This document shows positions 21,561-32,875 of a stretch of DNA of 64,000 nucleotides, in pieces. The DNA lies in NCBI RefSeq assembly GCF_910594005.1, contig NC_057816.1, positions 39,423,797-39,487,796 of the forward strand, read 5' to 3'. Source of the stretch: Cervus elaphus (taxonomy: Eukaryota; Chordata; Mammalia; Artiodactyla; Cervidae). How positions within the stretch are numbered: the first letter of the stretch is position 1; every line of letters starts with the position of its first letter. Position numbers and translations under genes: made by a program. A model generated the notes under the pieces. That model did not search any database and had not been told where the DNA came from. It saw only the letters and a program-made list of their open reading frames with translations.

Positions 21561-22669
21561 ATATATAAGTGTTTATACAAGTGTTACTTATACAAGTGCT
21601 TATAGATGTCTGATAAACAAAGAGATAACTGAAGGAAAGTAACAGAGAGAAACAAGACTAGCCGAAGAAAAGCGTTTGTATTAGAGACAGAACAAACAGG
21701 GGCATGTATTATGGAAAGTTCTGAATTTCAGACTCAGAAGTTTAGACTATTTGGGCATTCTAAACCAAAAGCATAGAAAGATAAAGGGAGAGAAAAATAA
21801 GAGGGTAGCAATGCACTGTGGAAACTCCAGAGAAAAAAGACACCAAAGGATGAGAGAGGAGGCTGACGCAATTGAATTTTAAAAGCTTACAAGAAAAGAC
21901 TCCCGTGCCCATTATAGACCACTGGATTGTGGTCAAAGGAACTGTACCACTTGTGAATTGAACTCCAGTTTAAAGAATCAATGGCATTTCTGTGAGAAAA
22001 TAAGACATAAGAAATGCATTTATTTTCACTTCCTTCTGAAATAAGAAGTTGGCAATGAGCTTTTCAAAATGCATAAATTTACAGAGATAAAGAGAATAGG
22101 AAATGAGACAACAGACATGAAATTGTAGATGCCAGAAAGCAAAAGGATAAACAGTAACTGATCTAGAACACTTAATGAAGCAATTGAAAAAAGCAACCAA
22201 ATTCTTCTTGCAGAATCTTCAGAAGTGTCAGGAATTACCAGCACTGAGTACTTCTTGAAGTAAAGGGCTAAAACAGAAGAAACTTGCTGAAAACCTATCC
22301 GAGAACCATTTAGAACCTTAGATCCCTTCCCCAGTGCTATGTACCAGACAGCTGTCCCGCCCCACTAGCAGAAAATCAGAATTTATTCGCTGCATGGAAA
22401 AATGGGTTTGGGGGATGAGAAGCCAGAAAAAGGTGAGAGTGAGATACCATAAAGTAAAACATAGAAAATAAGTGAACATTTGCACACCTCAGGCCTCTTC
22501 ACCAACTACCAGAACACCAGACAGGCTTGTACCTTTCAGGAAAAGTACTGGAAAAGTCCTTCTCTGCAGAATGTGATCAGCCCCCCCCAATTAAACAACT
22601 CTGCCACAACACCTACTGTGAAGCCCATGATTAGCAAGTCACATTCAAGGGTTCTCTCCAGGTTTTAAT
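21561..22669. other. Unassigned DNA
   Basis: No gene. The purine-rich region 21600-21880 has no identifiable family. Part of 22263-22669 may be the 5' side of the HAL1-like element that follows. Confidence 0.4.
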
Positions 22670-23880
22670 GCCCCAGTTTAAATACAAGCAGACAATCAAA
22701 GATCACCAAACATCTGATGAATGTGTCTGTAAGACAGACCATAAAAACACAAGCACAAGAACGTGGATGCAGCAGAGATCAAATAGGGAAAAGGAAACTT
22801 CAAAAAATAATCATTGGGAGGCTCTGCCAGATGAGAACATATTGCATTAATAAAACAAGAAGATTTCATAAATTTGGTTCAAAGAACAAAAATGATCTAA
22901 AACATGATGACAAAAATCAAAGGCTGAGCAGAAAGACTGTAAGATGAAGTGAGAAAACCACTCATATGGTAGAACAAAAAGAGATGGAATCTAGAAAGAA
23001 AACCTAAGAAAATCAGATGACCCATCCTGCAGGTCCAATATCTGAAAAACAGAATTTCTGGAAAGATTAGAAAAAACAGAGGAAAGAAGATCATTAATAA
23101 AATAATTTAAGGCACCTTTCTAAACTTGAAGGGCACGTGTTTCCAAACTTAAAGAGCTTGCTCAAGTACCCAGCCAATGCATAAATACACACACCAAAAA
23201 AAAAAAAAAAAAAAAACCAAAAAAATCATTATAAAATTCTAAAATAGTAATGAAAATATCTTACAAGCTTCCCAGAGGAAGAATGAAGGAGTTGGAGGGG
23301 AATAGATTATATACAAAAGATCAGGAATTATTAATATAAGGACACAGAACTCTATAGCTAGAAAACAGTAGAAAATGCCTTCAAATTTCTGAGGAAAAAT
23401 ATTTTCAAACTTACAATTCTATACTCAGCCACACAAATAAGCATGAAGTAATTTAAAGACAGGAAAAATCTCACAAAATGTACCTCATATAAATCTTTTA
23501 TAAAGAAGTTACTGGATGTTTCTCCAAGTATAAGAATCAATAAGAAGGAAGAGATAGGACACAGGAAATAAGAGCTCCAACTCAAGAGACAGGTAAAAAG
23601 GAATCCCCAGTATGACTGAAAAGAAAGATCCTAGGAAAAGAATTTTAAACCAGGGATAAAGAGCAATGAGTCTACAATGGAAGATCTGCCATATCAGAAA
23701 GCTACTGAGATGTCATCAAGTAGATAAAATACAAAAGAACGCCTGATGAGAATGTACTGAGACAAATTTGACATTGTTAGAGAGTTTGGATTTAAATTAG
23801 TGATTGGTACATAAAATAGCCAGCAAATGAAGAAAAGTGAAGTATTAACTGAAAGGAAAACAAAAAAATCAATGGGACTA
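22670..23880 (+). mobile_element. HAL1-like (ORF1-only) LINE remnant
   Basis: Decayed L1-ORF1-like sequence. The clearest block is 23380-23640: GAAAATGCCTTCAAATTTC, TGAGGAAAAATATTTTC, AATTCTATACTCAGCC, GAAGTTACTGGATG and GGAATCCCCAGTATGACTG. These follow the C-terminal order of HAL1 elements as I remember them. The upstream part (22670-23190) is consistent but weaker. A run of 21 A at 23196-23216 lies inside. No intact frame remains. Confidence 0.5.
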
Positions 23881-24113
23881 TTCAGTTCAGTTTAGTTCAG
23901 TCCCTCAGTCGTGTCCGACTCTTTGCGACAGCATGGACTGCAGCATGCCAGGCCTCCCTGTCCATCACCAGCTCTCGGAGATTGCTCAAACTCATGTCCA
24001 TCAAGTTGGTGATGCCATCGAGCCATCTCATCCTCTGTCGTCCCCTTCTCCTCCTGTCTTCAATCTTTCCCAGCATCAGGGTTTTATCCAATGAGTCAGT
24101 TCTTTGCATCAGT
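23881..24113 (-). mobile_element. BovB 3' end, 5'-truncated
   Basis: Short reverse-strand BovB tail: TCAGTTCAGTTTAGTTCAG, CAGTCGTGTCCGACTCTTTG, through GTTTTATCCAATGAGTCAG. It stops where the 3' terminus of a second BovB begins. The 70-codon antisense frame reads as BovB C-terminus. It is a separate insertion stacked against the next copy. Confidence 0.92.
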
Positions 24114-25236
24114 CAGTCAGTTCAGTCGCTCAGTTGTATCTGACTCTGAGACCCCATGGACTGCAGCACACCAGGCTTCCCTGTCCTTTACCAACTCCCA
24201 AAGCTTGCTCAAACTCACGTCCATCGAGTCGGTGATGCCATCCAACCAGCTCATCCTCTATTGTCCCCTTCTCCTCCTGCATTAAATCTTTCCCAGCATC
24301 AGGGTCTTTTCCAATGAGTCACTTCTTTGCATCAGGTGGCCAAAGTCTTGGAGCTTCAGCTTCAACATTATTCCTACCAATGAATATTCGTTGACTGGTT
24401 TGATCTCCTTGCAGTCCAAGGGACTCTCAAGAGTCTTCTCCAGCACCACAGTTCAAAAGCATCAATTCTTTAGCGCTCAGCTTTCTTTATGGTCCAACTC
24501 TCACATCCATACATGACTACTGGAAAAATCATAGCTTTGACTAGACAGACCTTTGTTGGCAAAGCAATGTCTCTGTTTTTTAATATGCTGTTTAGGTTGG
24601 TCATAACTTTTCTTCCAAGGAGCAAGTGTCTTTTAATTTCATGGCTGCAGTCACCATCTGCAGTGATTTGGGAGCCCAAAAAAATAGTCTGTCACTGTTT
24701 CCCCATCTATTTGCCATGAAGTAATGGGACCAGATGACACGATCTTTGTTTTTTGAATATTGAGTTTTAGGCCAGCTTTTGCACTCTCCTCTTTCACTTT
24801 CATCAAGAGGCTCTTTAGTTCTTCTTCATTTTCTGCCATAAGGGTGGTGTCATCTGCATATCTGAGGTTATTGATATATCTCCCGGCAAGCTTGATTCCA
24901 GCTTGTGCTTCCTCCAGCCCAGCATTTCTCATGATGCACTCTGCATATAAGTTAAATAAGCAGGGTGACAATATACAGCCTTGACATGCTCCTTTCCTGA
25001 TTTGGAACCAGTCTGTTGTTCCATGTCTGGTTCTAACTGTTGCTTCTTGACCTGCATACAGATTTATCAGGAGGCAAGTAAGGTGGTCTGGTATTCTCAT
25101 CTCTTTAAGAATTTTCCACAGTTTTTTGTGATCCACACAATTAAAGGCTTTGGTGTAGTCAATAAAGCAGAAATAGATGTTTTTCTGGAACTCTCTTGGT
25201 TTTTCGATGATCCAACAGATGCTGGAAATTTGATGG
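24114..25236 (-). mobile_element. BovB LINE, 3' 1.1 kb with RT core
   Basis: Reverse-strand BovB with the 3' end at 24114. The 161-residue minus frame (25136 to 24651) is the reverse-transcriptase palm: a block with Q-G-C-I-L-S-P-C-L-F-N-L-Y, then the catalytic Y-A-D-D box (24849-24860) and the downstream L-K-L-N-I-Q-K-T-K block. A second minus frame (24679-24470) holds the C-terminal region with E-I-K-R-H-L-L-L-G-R-K-V-M. A frameshift near 24680 joins them. The 5' portion (endonuclease and first RT motifs) is missing beyond about 25236. BovB inserts by target-primed reverse transcription; this copy is dead by truncation. Confidence 0.93.
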
Positions 25237-25293
25237 GAACATTAAAAGTAGTTAAATTATACTACATAGCTTAGCTGTATATGAGGTTTACAT

Positions 25294-25331
25294 AGACAGA
25301 CAGACAGACACACACACACACACACACACAA
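25294..25331. repeat. (GACA)n(CA)n compound microsatellite
   Basis: About four GACA units run directly into about ten CA units. Simple-sequence repeat, likely polymorphic. It lies just beyond the truncated 5' end of the BovB. Confidence 0.92.
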
Positions 25332-25384
25332 ATATTGATTTGACCTAATTTACAATGTACCCTTATTCAGAAGAAAAGTTCCTA

Positions 25385-25603
25385 CTGTTTAGTCACTATG
25401 TCATGTCCATCTCTTTTGCAACCCCATGGACTGTAGCCCACCAGTCTTCTCTGTCCATGGGATTTCCCAGGCAAGAGTAGTGGAGTGGGTTACCATTTCC
25501 TTCTCCAGCGGATCTTTCCCGCCCACACATTGAACCCGAGTCTCCTGTATCTCTTGCAACTGGCAGGCAGATTCTTTTCCATTGAGCCACCAGGGAGGCC
25601 CCT
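25385..25603 (-). mobile_element. Bov-tA SINE
   Basis: Complete reverse-strand copy from GTTTAGTCACTATGTCATG to the tRNA head CATTGAGCCACCAGGGAGGC. It carries a small insertion in the head (CTCTTGCAACTGGCAGG), similar to the 1.66-kb copy, which has TTGTATTGGCAGG at the same place. Confidence 0.92.
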
Positions 25604-25655
25604 CTGAATCCTTATTTTTCTTCTGAATCCTTATTCTTCTTCTGAATCCTTGTTG
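25602..25655 (+). repeat. 19-bp tandem repeat, about 2.8 copies
   Basis: The word TCTGAATCC recurs at 25603, 25622 and 25641, a period of 19 bp, each followed by TTATT or TTGTT and a CTT-rich linker. It begins exactly at the edge of the SINE, so it may be a multiplied target-site sequence. Confidence 0.85.
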
Positions 25656-26229
25656 AGAAGAAGAGTGTAGAAAGCAAAAATGAGTACATGTGTATTTGGG
25701 GAAGAAGTTCCTATGAAAGAGGGTAATATCTCCATCTTCTGGAGTAGGAAATTAATAGACAATCCTTTTAAAAAGACAAAGAAGATATGAAGTATATGTA
25801 GAAGTGTGTTACTCTGTGATAAAGAGATAGATAAGAAAAATTAAAAACATTAGCCATCACAGTTAAAACTGGTAACTTCTGGTGAGCAAGAGATAACAGA
25901 AAGAAGGGTCAAAAGACCACTGTAGTCCTGAACTTGTAGAATGATCTGAAGCATTAAACAATGCATATTATAACTCAGATTTTAAGAATAAAAACGTAAT
26001 TAAAAATGACTAACAGAAACAAGTATGTGTCTAAATCTATAACCTATAACAGAACATTGCTTGCACACCATCACTGGTAAAAACTAAACCATGACAGCGT
26101 CACTACTTCACTTGGAGGAATAAGAGGACTGTTAGATGCTCTCCTGTTATTCCTTTTTCCTCTAGCCTCCTCTTCTCTGTCCTCCCACAACTATATATCC
26201 AAAAACCAAAGGGAAAAAAGAAAAGTTAC
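25656..26229. other. Unassigned DNA
   Basis: No gene or repeat recognised. Confidence 0.5.
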
Positions 26230-28955
26230 TGTTGTTGTTCAATCGCTAAGTGACTCTGCAACCCCGTGGACTGCAGCACGCCAGGCTTCCCCATCCTTCA
26301 CTAATTCCAAGAGTTTGCTCAACTTCATGTCCACTGAGTCAGTCATGCTATCTAACCATCTCATCTTCTGTTGCCCTTTTCTTCATTTGCCTTCAGTCTT
26401 TCCCAGCAGGCGGGTCTTTTCCAGAGAGTCAGCTCTTCACATCAGGTGGCCAAAGTATTGGAGCTTCAGCATTAGAACTTCCAATGAATATTTGGGGTTG
26501 ATTTCCTTTAGGATTGACTGGTTTGATCTCCTTGCAATCCAAGGAACTCTCAAGGGTCTTCTCTAGCACCACAATTCATATGTTTATTTTTCAGTGCTCA
26601 GCTGTCTTTAATGTTCAAACTCTTACACATCTATATGTGGCTACAGGAAAAGCCATAGCTTTGATTATACAAACCTTTGTCATCCAAGTCATGTCTTTGC
26701 TTTTTAATACGCTGTGTTTGTCATAGCTTTCTTCCCAAGAAGCAGGCATTTTAATTTTGTGGCTGCAGTCACTATCCACAGTGATTTTGGAGCCCAAGAA
26801 AATTAAATTTGTCACTGCTTCAACTTTTTCCTGTTCTACTTGCCATGAAGTAATGGGACTAGATGCTACGAACTTAGTTTTTGAATGCTGAGTTTTAAGC
26901 CAGGCTTTCACTCTAGTTTGATCTATGGTTCCTCTTCCTTTTCTAAATCCAGCTTGTACATCTGGAATTTCTTGGTTCACGTACTATTGAAGCCTAGTGT
27001 GAAAGATTTTGAGCATTACCCTGTTAGCATGTGAAATGAGCACAATTGTGCGATAGGCTGAACAATCTTTGGCATTGCCCTTCTTTGGGACTGGAATGAA
27101 AACTGACCGTTTCCAGTCCTGTGGTCTCTGTTGAGTTTTCCAAATTTGCTGGCATATTGAGTGCAGCACTTTAACAGCATCATCTTTTAAGATTTGAAAT
27201 AGTTCATCTGAAATTCCATCATTTCCACTAGCTTTGTTCATAGTGATACTTCCTAAAGACCAACTTGATTTCACACTCAAGGATGTCTGGCTCTAGGTGA
27301 GTGATCACACCATCATGGTTATCCCAGTCATTAAGATCTTTTTTGTATAGTTCTTCTGTGTATTCTTGCTACCTCTTCTTTATCTCTTCCGCCTCTGTTA
27401 AGTTCTTATCATTTCTGTCCTTTATCACGCCCATCCTTGCATGAAAAGTCTTGAAGAGATCTCTAGTCTTTCCCATTCTATTGTTTTCCTCTACTTTACA
27501 TTGTTCATTTAGGAACACTTTCTCATCTCTCCTTGCTATTCTCTGGAACTCGGCATTCAGTTGGGTGTATCTTTTCCTTTTTCCCTTGCTTTTCATTTGT
27601 CTTCTTTCCTCAGCTATTTGCAATGTCTCCTCAGACAATCACTTTGCCTTTTTGCATTTTTCTTTTTCTTTGGGATGGTTTGGGTCACCGCCACCTGTAC
27701 AGTGTTATGAACCTGTCTCTATAGTTGTTAAGGCACTGTCCACCAGATCTAATCCCTTCAATCTATTCGTCACATCTACTGCATTACCATAAGGGGTCTG
27801 ATTTAGATCATACCTGAATGGCCTAGAGGTTTTCCCTAGTTTCTCAATTTTGCAATAAGGAGCTATGATCTGAGCCACAGTAGCTATAGGTCTTCTTTTT
27901 GCTGACTGTATACAGTTTCTCCATCTTTGGCTGCAAAGAATATATTCAAACCGACTTCTGTATTGACCATCTGGTGATGTCCATGTGTAGAATCATCTCT
28001 TGTGTTGTTGGAAGAGGGTGTTTGCTGTGACCAGTGTGTCCTCTTGACAAAACTCTGTTAGCCTTTTCCCTGCTTCATTTTGTACTGCAAGACTAAACTT
28101 GCCTGTTACTCCAGGTATCTCTTGACTTCCTACTTCTGCATTCCAATCCCCTATGATGAAAAGGACATTTTTTTTGGGGGGGGGGGGTGTTAGTTCTAGA
28201 AGTCTTATAGATCTTCATAGAACTGGTCAGCTTCAGCTTCTCCAGCACCAGTGCTTGAGGAACAGACTTGGATTACTGTGATGTTGAATGGTTTGCCTTG
28301 GAAACAAACTGAGATCATTCTGTTGTTTTTGAGACTGCACCCAAGTACCATATTTTGTTTTGTTGACTATGTGGTTTATTCCATTTCTTCTAAGGGATTC
28401 TAGCCCACAATAGTAGATACAATGGTCATCTGAATTAAATTTTTCCATTCCTGTCCATTTTAGTTTACTGATTTCGAAGAGGTCAATGTTCATTCTTGCC
28501 TCCTCCTGTTTGACCACGTTCAATTTACCTTGTTTGATTCACAGACCTAACATTCCAAGTTCCTATGCAATATTGTTCTTTAGAGCATCAGACTTTACTT
28601 TCATCATCACACACATCCACAACTGAGCATCATTTGTCCGGTGGCCCAGCCTCTTCATTCTTTCTGGAGCTATTAGTGACTGCCCTCCACTCTTCTCCAG
28701 TAGCATACTGGACACCTTCTCACCTGGGGAGTTCACCTTTCAGTGTCATATCTTTTCACCTTTTCATACTGTTCATGGGGTTCTTGCAGCAAGGATATTG
28801 GAGTGGTTTGCCATTCCCTCCTCCAGTGGATCCTATTTTGTCAGAACTCTCCACTATGACCCGTCCATCCTGGGTGGCCCTTCACAGCATGGTTCATAGT
28901 TTGATTGAGTTATGCAAGCCTCTTCGCCAAACATGGCTGTGATCCATGAAGCGTA
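26230..28955 (-). mobile_element. Near full-length BovB LINE with RT-core deletion
   Basis: Reverse-strand BovB. The 3' end is at 26230 (GTTCAATCGCTAAGTGACTC) and the 5' region runs to about 28955 (ACCCGTCCATCCTGGGTGGC). The endonuclease is in the 28523-28233 frame (K-L-K-W-T-G-M-E-K-F-N-S-D-D, then I-Y-Y-C-G). A linker frame is at 27638-27369. The RT start is in 27280-26984 (K-A-S-G-N-D-G-I ... W-K-R-S-V-F-I-P-V-P-K-K-G-N). At about 26914 the sequence jumps from the segment before the RT palm straight to the segment after the YADD box. Compared with the 40.0-kb copy about 0.42 kb is missing, including the catalytic box. Many stops and frameshifts are present elsewhere. Adding back the lost part gives about 3.15 kb, the family's usual length. 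Confidence 0.92.
28168..28187. repeat. T8-G12 homopolymer junction
   Basis: Eight T followed by twelve G inside the BovB endonuclease region, where related copies have much shorter runs. Likely replication slippage or a sequencing-difficult spot. Confidence 0.85.
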
Positions 28956-31439
28956 AGTTATTTCCAATTTTTAATCCTTATGTAGCACAAAATTTTAAGG
29001 CCAAAACAACTTCTTGTCTTGAGATAATTATTCCAAGACATAAAGTAAAAATATGATATAAATTACAACTAACTTGACAAAATGATTTAAGTGTTTATTG
29101 ATTCCTATATATACCAACCACATTAAGCACAATAGTTATTTGTATTATATATATAATTACTGCAAACCCAGGTATATGAAAGCCACTCTTCCACCTGAAG
29201 AGAACAAAAAGCAGGTCCACAAATGTCCACAGCTACACCTTCTCATAAAGTCATTACTTCTTTCCCCTTCTTCCCAGAGGCATTTCATGCCTCCAGCTTT
29301 GATAATTTGTGGGCTTCATTTCATGGAGGCACCAATACATTTAGCTTTCATGACAGCTATGTGTCATATTCATTATCTGAATTGGGTCTGATTTCCCCAA
29401 GGGCTGAATGTCACTTTTGGCCTTTGGCTTAATTCTTGGAATGCTGGCATTGTGTTGAGTAACTGCTAAATCATTCCCAGGAGATGTCGCATTGACTGGT
29501 CACTGTTTCCACCTTTTCCTCTCACCTCCCCTTTCCTCCTCTCCTCTTTTCTCTCTACTTTTCCCTACCTTTTCCCCTTCTGTTGCTTCTTCTTCATCTT
29601 CCCCACCCCCAACACACACATTAATGAATATTCACTCCTCAAATATTTTGGGGTAGTCTCTTCCATATTTCACATATGTCTTAGAACAAAGACCACTACA
29701 AAACTGAGAAACAAGTAACTCTTATCCCTTCCTTTAACAAATGAGAAAAACAAAACAGAAAGAAAATGTCTTGCTCAAAAATTATAACCCAGGATTTTTA
29801 ATTTCCAGTCTAGTACTTTATCTCATGCTACCTATCTTGTTTTTTGCAAAAGGTATTTTGAGAATATGTTTTATACTCACCATTGAGTAAGGAGGCTTGT
29901 ATTGAATACATTATACTCCAAAACTTTAGTAACCAGCACACAGGAGATACTCAATAAATACTGATTGAATGAAAAGTTGAATATGTACTGAATTTCAACT
30001 ACATGCAAAGTATTTTTCTAGGCATTAAAGATTTGACTAATGCATTAATGAAATTAAAATCTAATACATGGTGGATGATCATTCAATTACTTTAAAACAT
30101 TCTGAAATGGAGTGGGGATTATTTTGAGTAATCTTTTATTTTTCTTTACTATTTTGCTTTTTTCCCCAAAATACCTAACTTGAAAAATAATGGTCAAATA
30201 TGATCTTTGTGAACTTAACATATTAAGGAATAGTTAACAAAACTCTTCCTAAAATTTTATTTGTTACTTGCTGTTTTTGAAAGAAATAGGTTTCTCAGAA
30301 CAGCTTAGTTGCTGATGCAGTAAAAATAGATTTTCCCCTGGGACATGATGGTGAGATTTATGTGCCTAACTATAAAGGAAAAGCTGTACTTCTATTTGAA
30401 GCATGAGCTTTAAAGACAAAAAGTTGTATTTTTTATTTTTAAAGAAATGTTTATGAAAGTTTCTAGATAGTACAGTATCAATCCATCCCACACCCCAGCT
30501 AAGGCAGGAGTAGGATAAGAAATTTTCACAATGCCTTGCTAATATGGTACTGTTTACTATCCAAGGCTGAGACTTTAATCTCCATGTTTAGTCACCCTTG
30601 GGTTTCTCTAAAAACAAAATTGTTAATGAGCTAGCTAATGAGATTGTCTTTTCCGACCACTTATCAGTTTTTCAGTGATCTATCTATCTGCCTTTGAGAA
30701 GCTGGGCCGTGACCCATCTTGCACAGATCACCAAACACCCATCAGAGAGTAATAGCTTTGTCTTTTTAGAACCAGAAGCTTAGAGATGAAAGAATCTGAA
30801 TCTCATTACAAACTGCTTGAGCTATCCATTTAGTCATATCAAAGCCAGTTTCATATTGCAGACAACAAGTTACAAGGAAAAGAGGCAGGAGAGCCACAAA
30901 CTCCACATTTGGTACCTTTTTCTGAGAAACTATGGTATAAATACACAGAATCCTCTTTATCTTCATCTGCTGTAGCTCATCACAATTCCACAGCATTTTT
31001 TGCTCTTGTTTATATAAAGCCCTTGCTGAATAATTTTTCCCGTTCAGAAGCATTTTTACCATTAACACAGTGTGATACTGTGTAGTCTGAATTGCTTCAA
31101 ACTGAGGAATAACAGAATTTGTCCTTTTTTAAGCATAATGATGAAGAAAGGGAATTACACTTGATACTGACAGATAAGAATCCAAGAAGAAAACATAAGT
31201 TCCCAGAGAACAAAAAAATATTTATGGAATTATTATGAGATAGAGGTCCATTTCTGTAAGTCTGAAGTAGATCTGTTCTAGTGAGTCATTCAGAACAAGT
31301 GAATCACAAATTGTTTATTCATGACAAAGAATGGTGCGAGTTTCTGTTCTATGGAACAATTTATTCCTTGAGCATGTACTAGCAATCAATAATCTCACAC
31401 TTTCTTTGTATTTACAAAAGAGACAGCATTTTTTTCTTT
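28956..31439. other. Unassigned DNA, the longest repeat-poor stretch
   Basis: No supported gene over about 2.5 kb. A 100-codon minus frame (31068-30766) includes a hydrophobic run V-A-L-L-P-L-F-L-V, but has no recognisable family or splice context. Parts of 29930-30060 (GAGATACTCAATAAATACTG) resemble the tail of an old SINE or LINE. This is where an unrecognised exon or conserved non-coding element would most easily be missed. Confidence 0.45.
29506..29613. repeat. Polypyrimidine tract of about 105 nt
   Basis: Nearly pure C/T on the top strand (CTCCTCTCCTCTTTTCTCTC and similar) with few purine interruptions. Such tracts can adopt triplex structures. No adjacent gene is known here. Confidence 0.8.
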
Positions 31440-31553
31440 GTACCTAAGAACTCCAGGAGACCAGGAATCATGCCTATTTGTTTACTATGTTATGCCCTAT
31501 ATCTAGAGCATCACCTAGTACATGGCAGCTCCTAAATTAAAATTTATTAAATG
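31440..31553 (+). mobile_element. L2 LINE 3' terminus
   Basis: Terminal L2 order: AACTCCAGGAGACCAGGAAT, CATGCCTATTTGTTTAC, TAGAGCATCACCTAGTACAT, GGCAGCTCCTAAATTAAAAT. Ends where the mariner palindrome is inserted. Confidence 0.6.
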
Positions 31554-31624
31554 TATTGGGTTGGCCAGAAAGTTCATAAGATGTTACAGAAAAATCCAAA
31601 TGAACTTTTTGACCAATCCCATAT
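31554..31624. mobile_element. Mariner-derived palindromic MITE
   Basis: A 71-bp element with inverted ends: TATTGGGTTGGCCAGAAAGT on the left, ACTTTTTGACCAATCCCATA on the right. The arms pair over about 24 bp with a few mismatches, and TA dinucleotides at each end fit mariner target duplication. No transposase: a full mariner is about 1.3 kb, so only fused terminal parts are present. It is probably a miniature derivative mobilised in trans. Confidence 0.8.
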
Positions 31625-32279
31625 ACTCATTCATTGAGGCACTTGAAATATTTCTGAAACCAAAAGAGAATTATAGATTTTATATATAACATATATAATT
31701 ATTGTTTTCACCTTGTCCAGTAAACTTTATTTCAATTACTCCTCCCCATTCCTGGATAGTGTGTTTCCAGAATGTGGTTAAAAGACTTAGGAAACAAGGC
31801 CTTCTGCTGGAAATTTTCTGGGTTCAGAAGTCAGTCTAAATTATGCTTCAGATTCCAATGTGTAATAGTTGGCAATTACAGAGCTTAATTAGGCCTCATC
31901 TTCCTGTGAAAAATGGCACCAAATAGGCACTCAATAAATTGCAGCTATTAGTATTACTATTTGATGATTTTTTTTTTTAATGGGCAGATGGGAAAGCAAG
32001 TTACAGAGCGGCCTGTGTTTTCCTTTCCCTATGTACAGCCCCAAAAGGGTGAGGTTTGAGAGCAACGTTTTTAGACTCCATTCATCTCCCCTCTCTATTA
32101 ACTGGAGGCAGCACTACTGCGGTTGGTTTTATTTCTCTCTCTGACTACAACTCTTTTGATCTAGTTTACTGGCTTCCTTTTTCTCTGACACTCTTACATG
32201 TCAATAATGGATAATTCATTATTCAGGTAAAAGGTCTTTCTTGTAGGATTCACAGAATATACAACAACTGTATATGTAG
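31625..32279. other. Unassigned DNA
   Basis: No gene. Short matches to old repeat tails (GGCACTCAATAAATTGCAGC near 31926) suggest a worn MIR or L2 end, but not enough to call. Confidence 0.45.
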
Positions 32280-32470
32280 TCTTTACCACATATCAGGCAC
32301 TGTTTTAATGATTATTGTATTTGATCCTCCCAACAAACCTGGGAGGTAAATACTATTACCCCCACCACCTCCAATTTACACATGAAGATAATGAGACACA
32401 GAAAGACCCATGGTTGCAAAGCTAGCAAATAGGAATTTCAGGATTCAAACCAAGAAATCTGGCTCAAAAT
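32280..32470 (-). mobile_element. MIR SINE
   Basis: Reverse-strand MIR: TTTGATCCTCCCAACAAACC, AGGTAAATACTATTACCCCC, TTTACACATGAAGATAATG, AGACACAGAAAG, GGTTGCAAAGCTAGCAAAT, GGATTCAAACC. This is the standard reverse-MIR order, including the tRNA-derived box-B complement at the right end. Confidence 0.82.
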
Positions 32471-32599
32471 TCCATCTATGTTCTTAGCTACTATAACAAA
32501 GGTTACCTTCAAAAAAATAAATAGAGAAAAAGGATCAGTCTCTGAGGATTAAACCCTGAAATGGAGATCAGTGGATCATAAAGAGATATTAAAAAGTAC

Positions 32600-32655
32600 T
32601 TGAAAAGAAGACCAGAAAAAAGGAGAGGAAAGAAAGAAGGGAAGGAAGAAAGAAA
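32600..32655. repeat. Polypurine tract
   Basis: GA-rich run (GAGAGGAAAGAAAGAAGGG, GAAGGAAGAAAGAAA) with almost no pyrimidines. A poly-A of 15 follows at about 32733-32747. Confidence 0.75.
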
Positions 32656-32875
32656 TTATTTCTAGAGCATGGCACTTGACCATAAATTACTTCTTAAAAA
32701 TAACAAAATGAAAGTTGTTAGCTAAAGAAACATTAAAAAAAAAAAAAAAGGAATCACAGAAGTAAATACTAGCAGCCACCAACTTTCACTTTAATTAGAC
32801 AGTCTTCATGTAATATGATGGATGTATCAGGGTATTTTAACCTAATGCCATTAGACATTTATCTCCTCTCAGAAG

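Noticed and set aside
30766..31068. 100-codon minus-strand ORF with a hydrophobic segment
   Set aside because: No family recognised, no signal for splicing or translation start. Kept only as a checkable item within the repeat-poor stretch.
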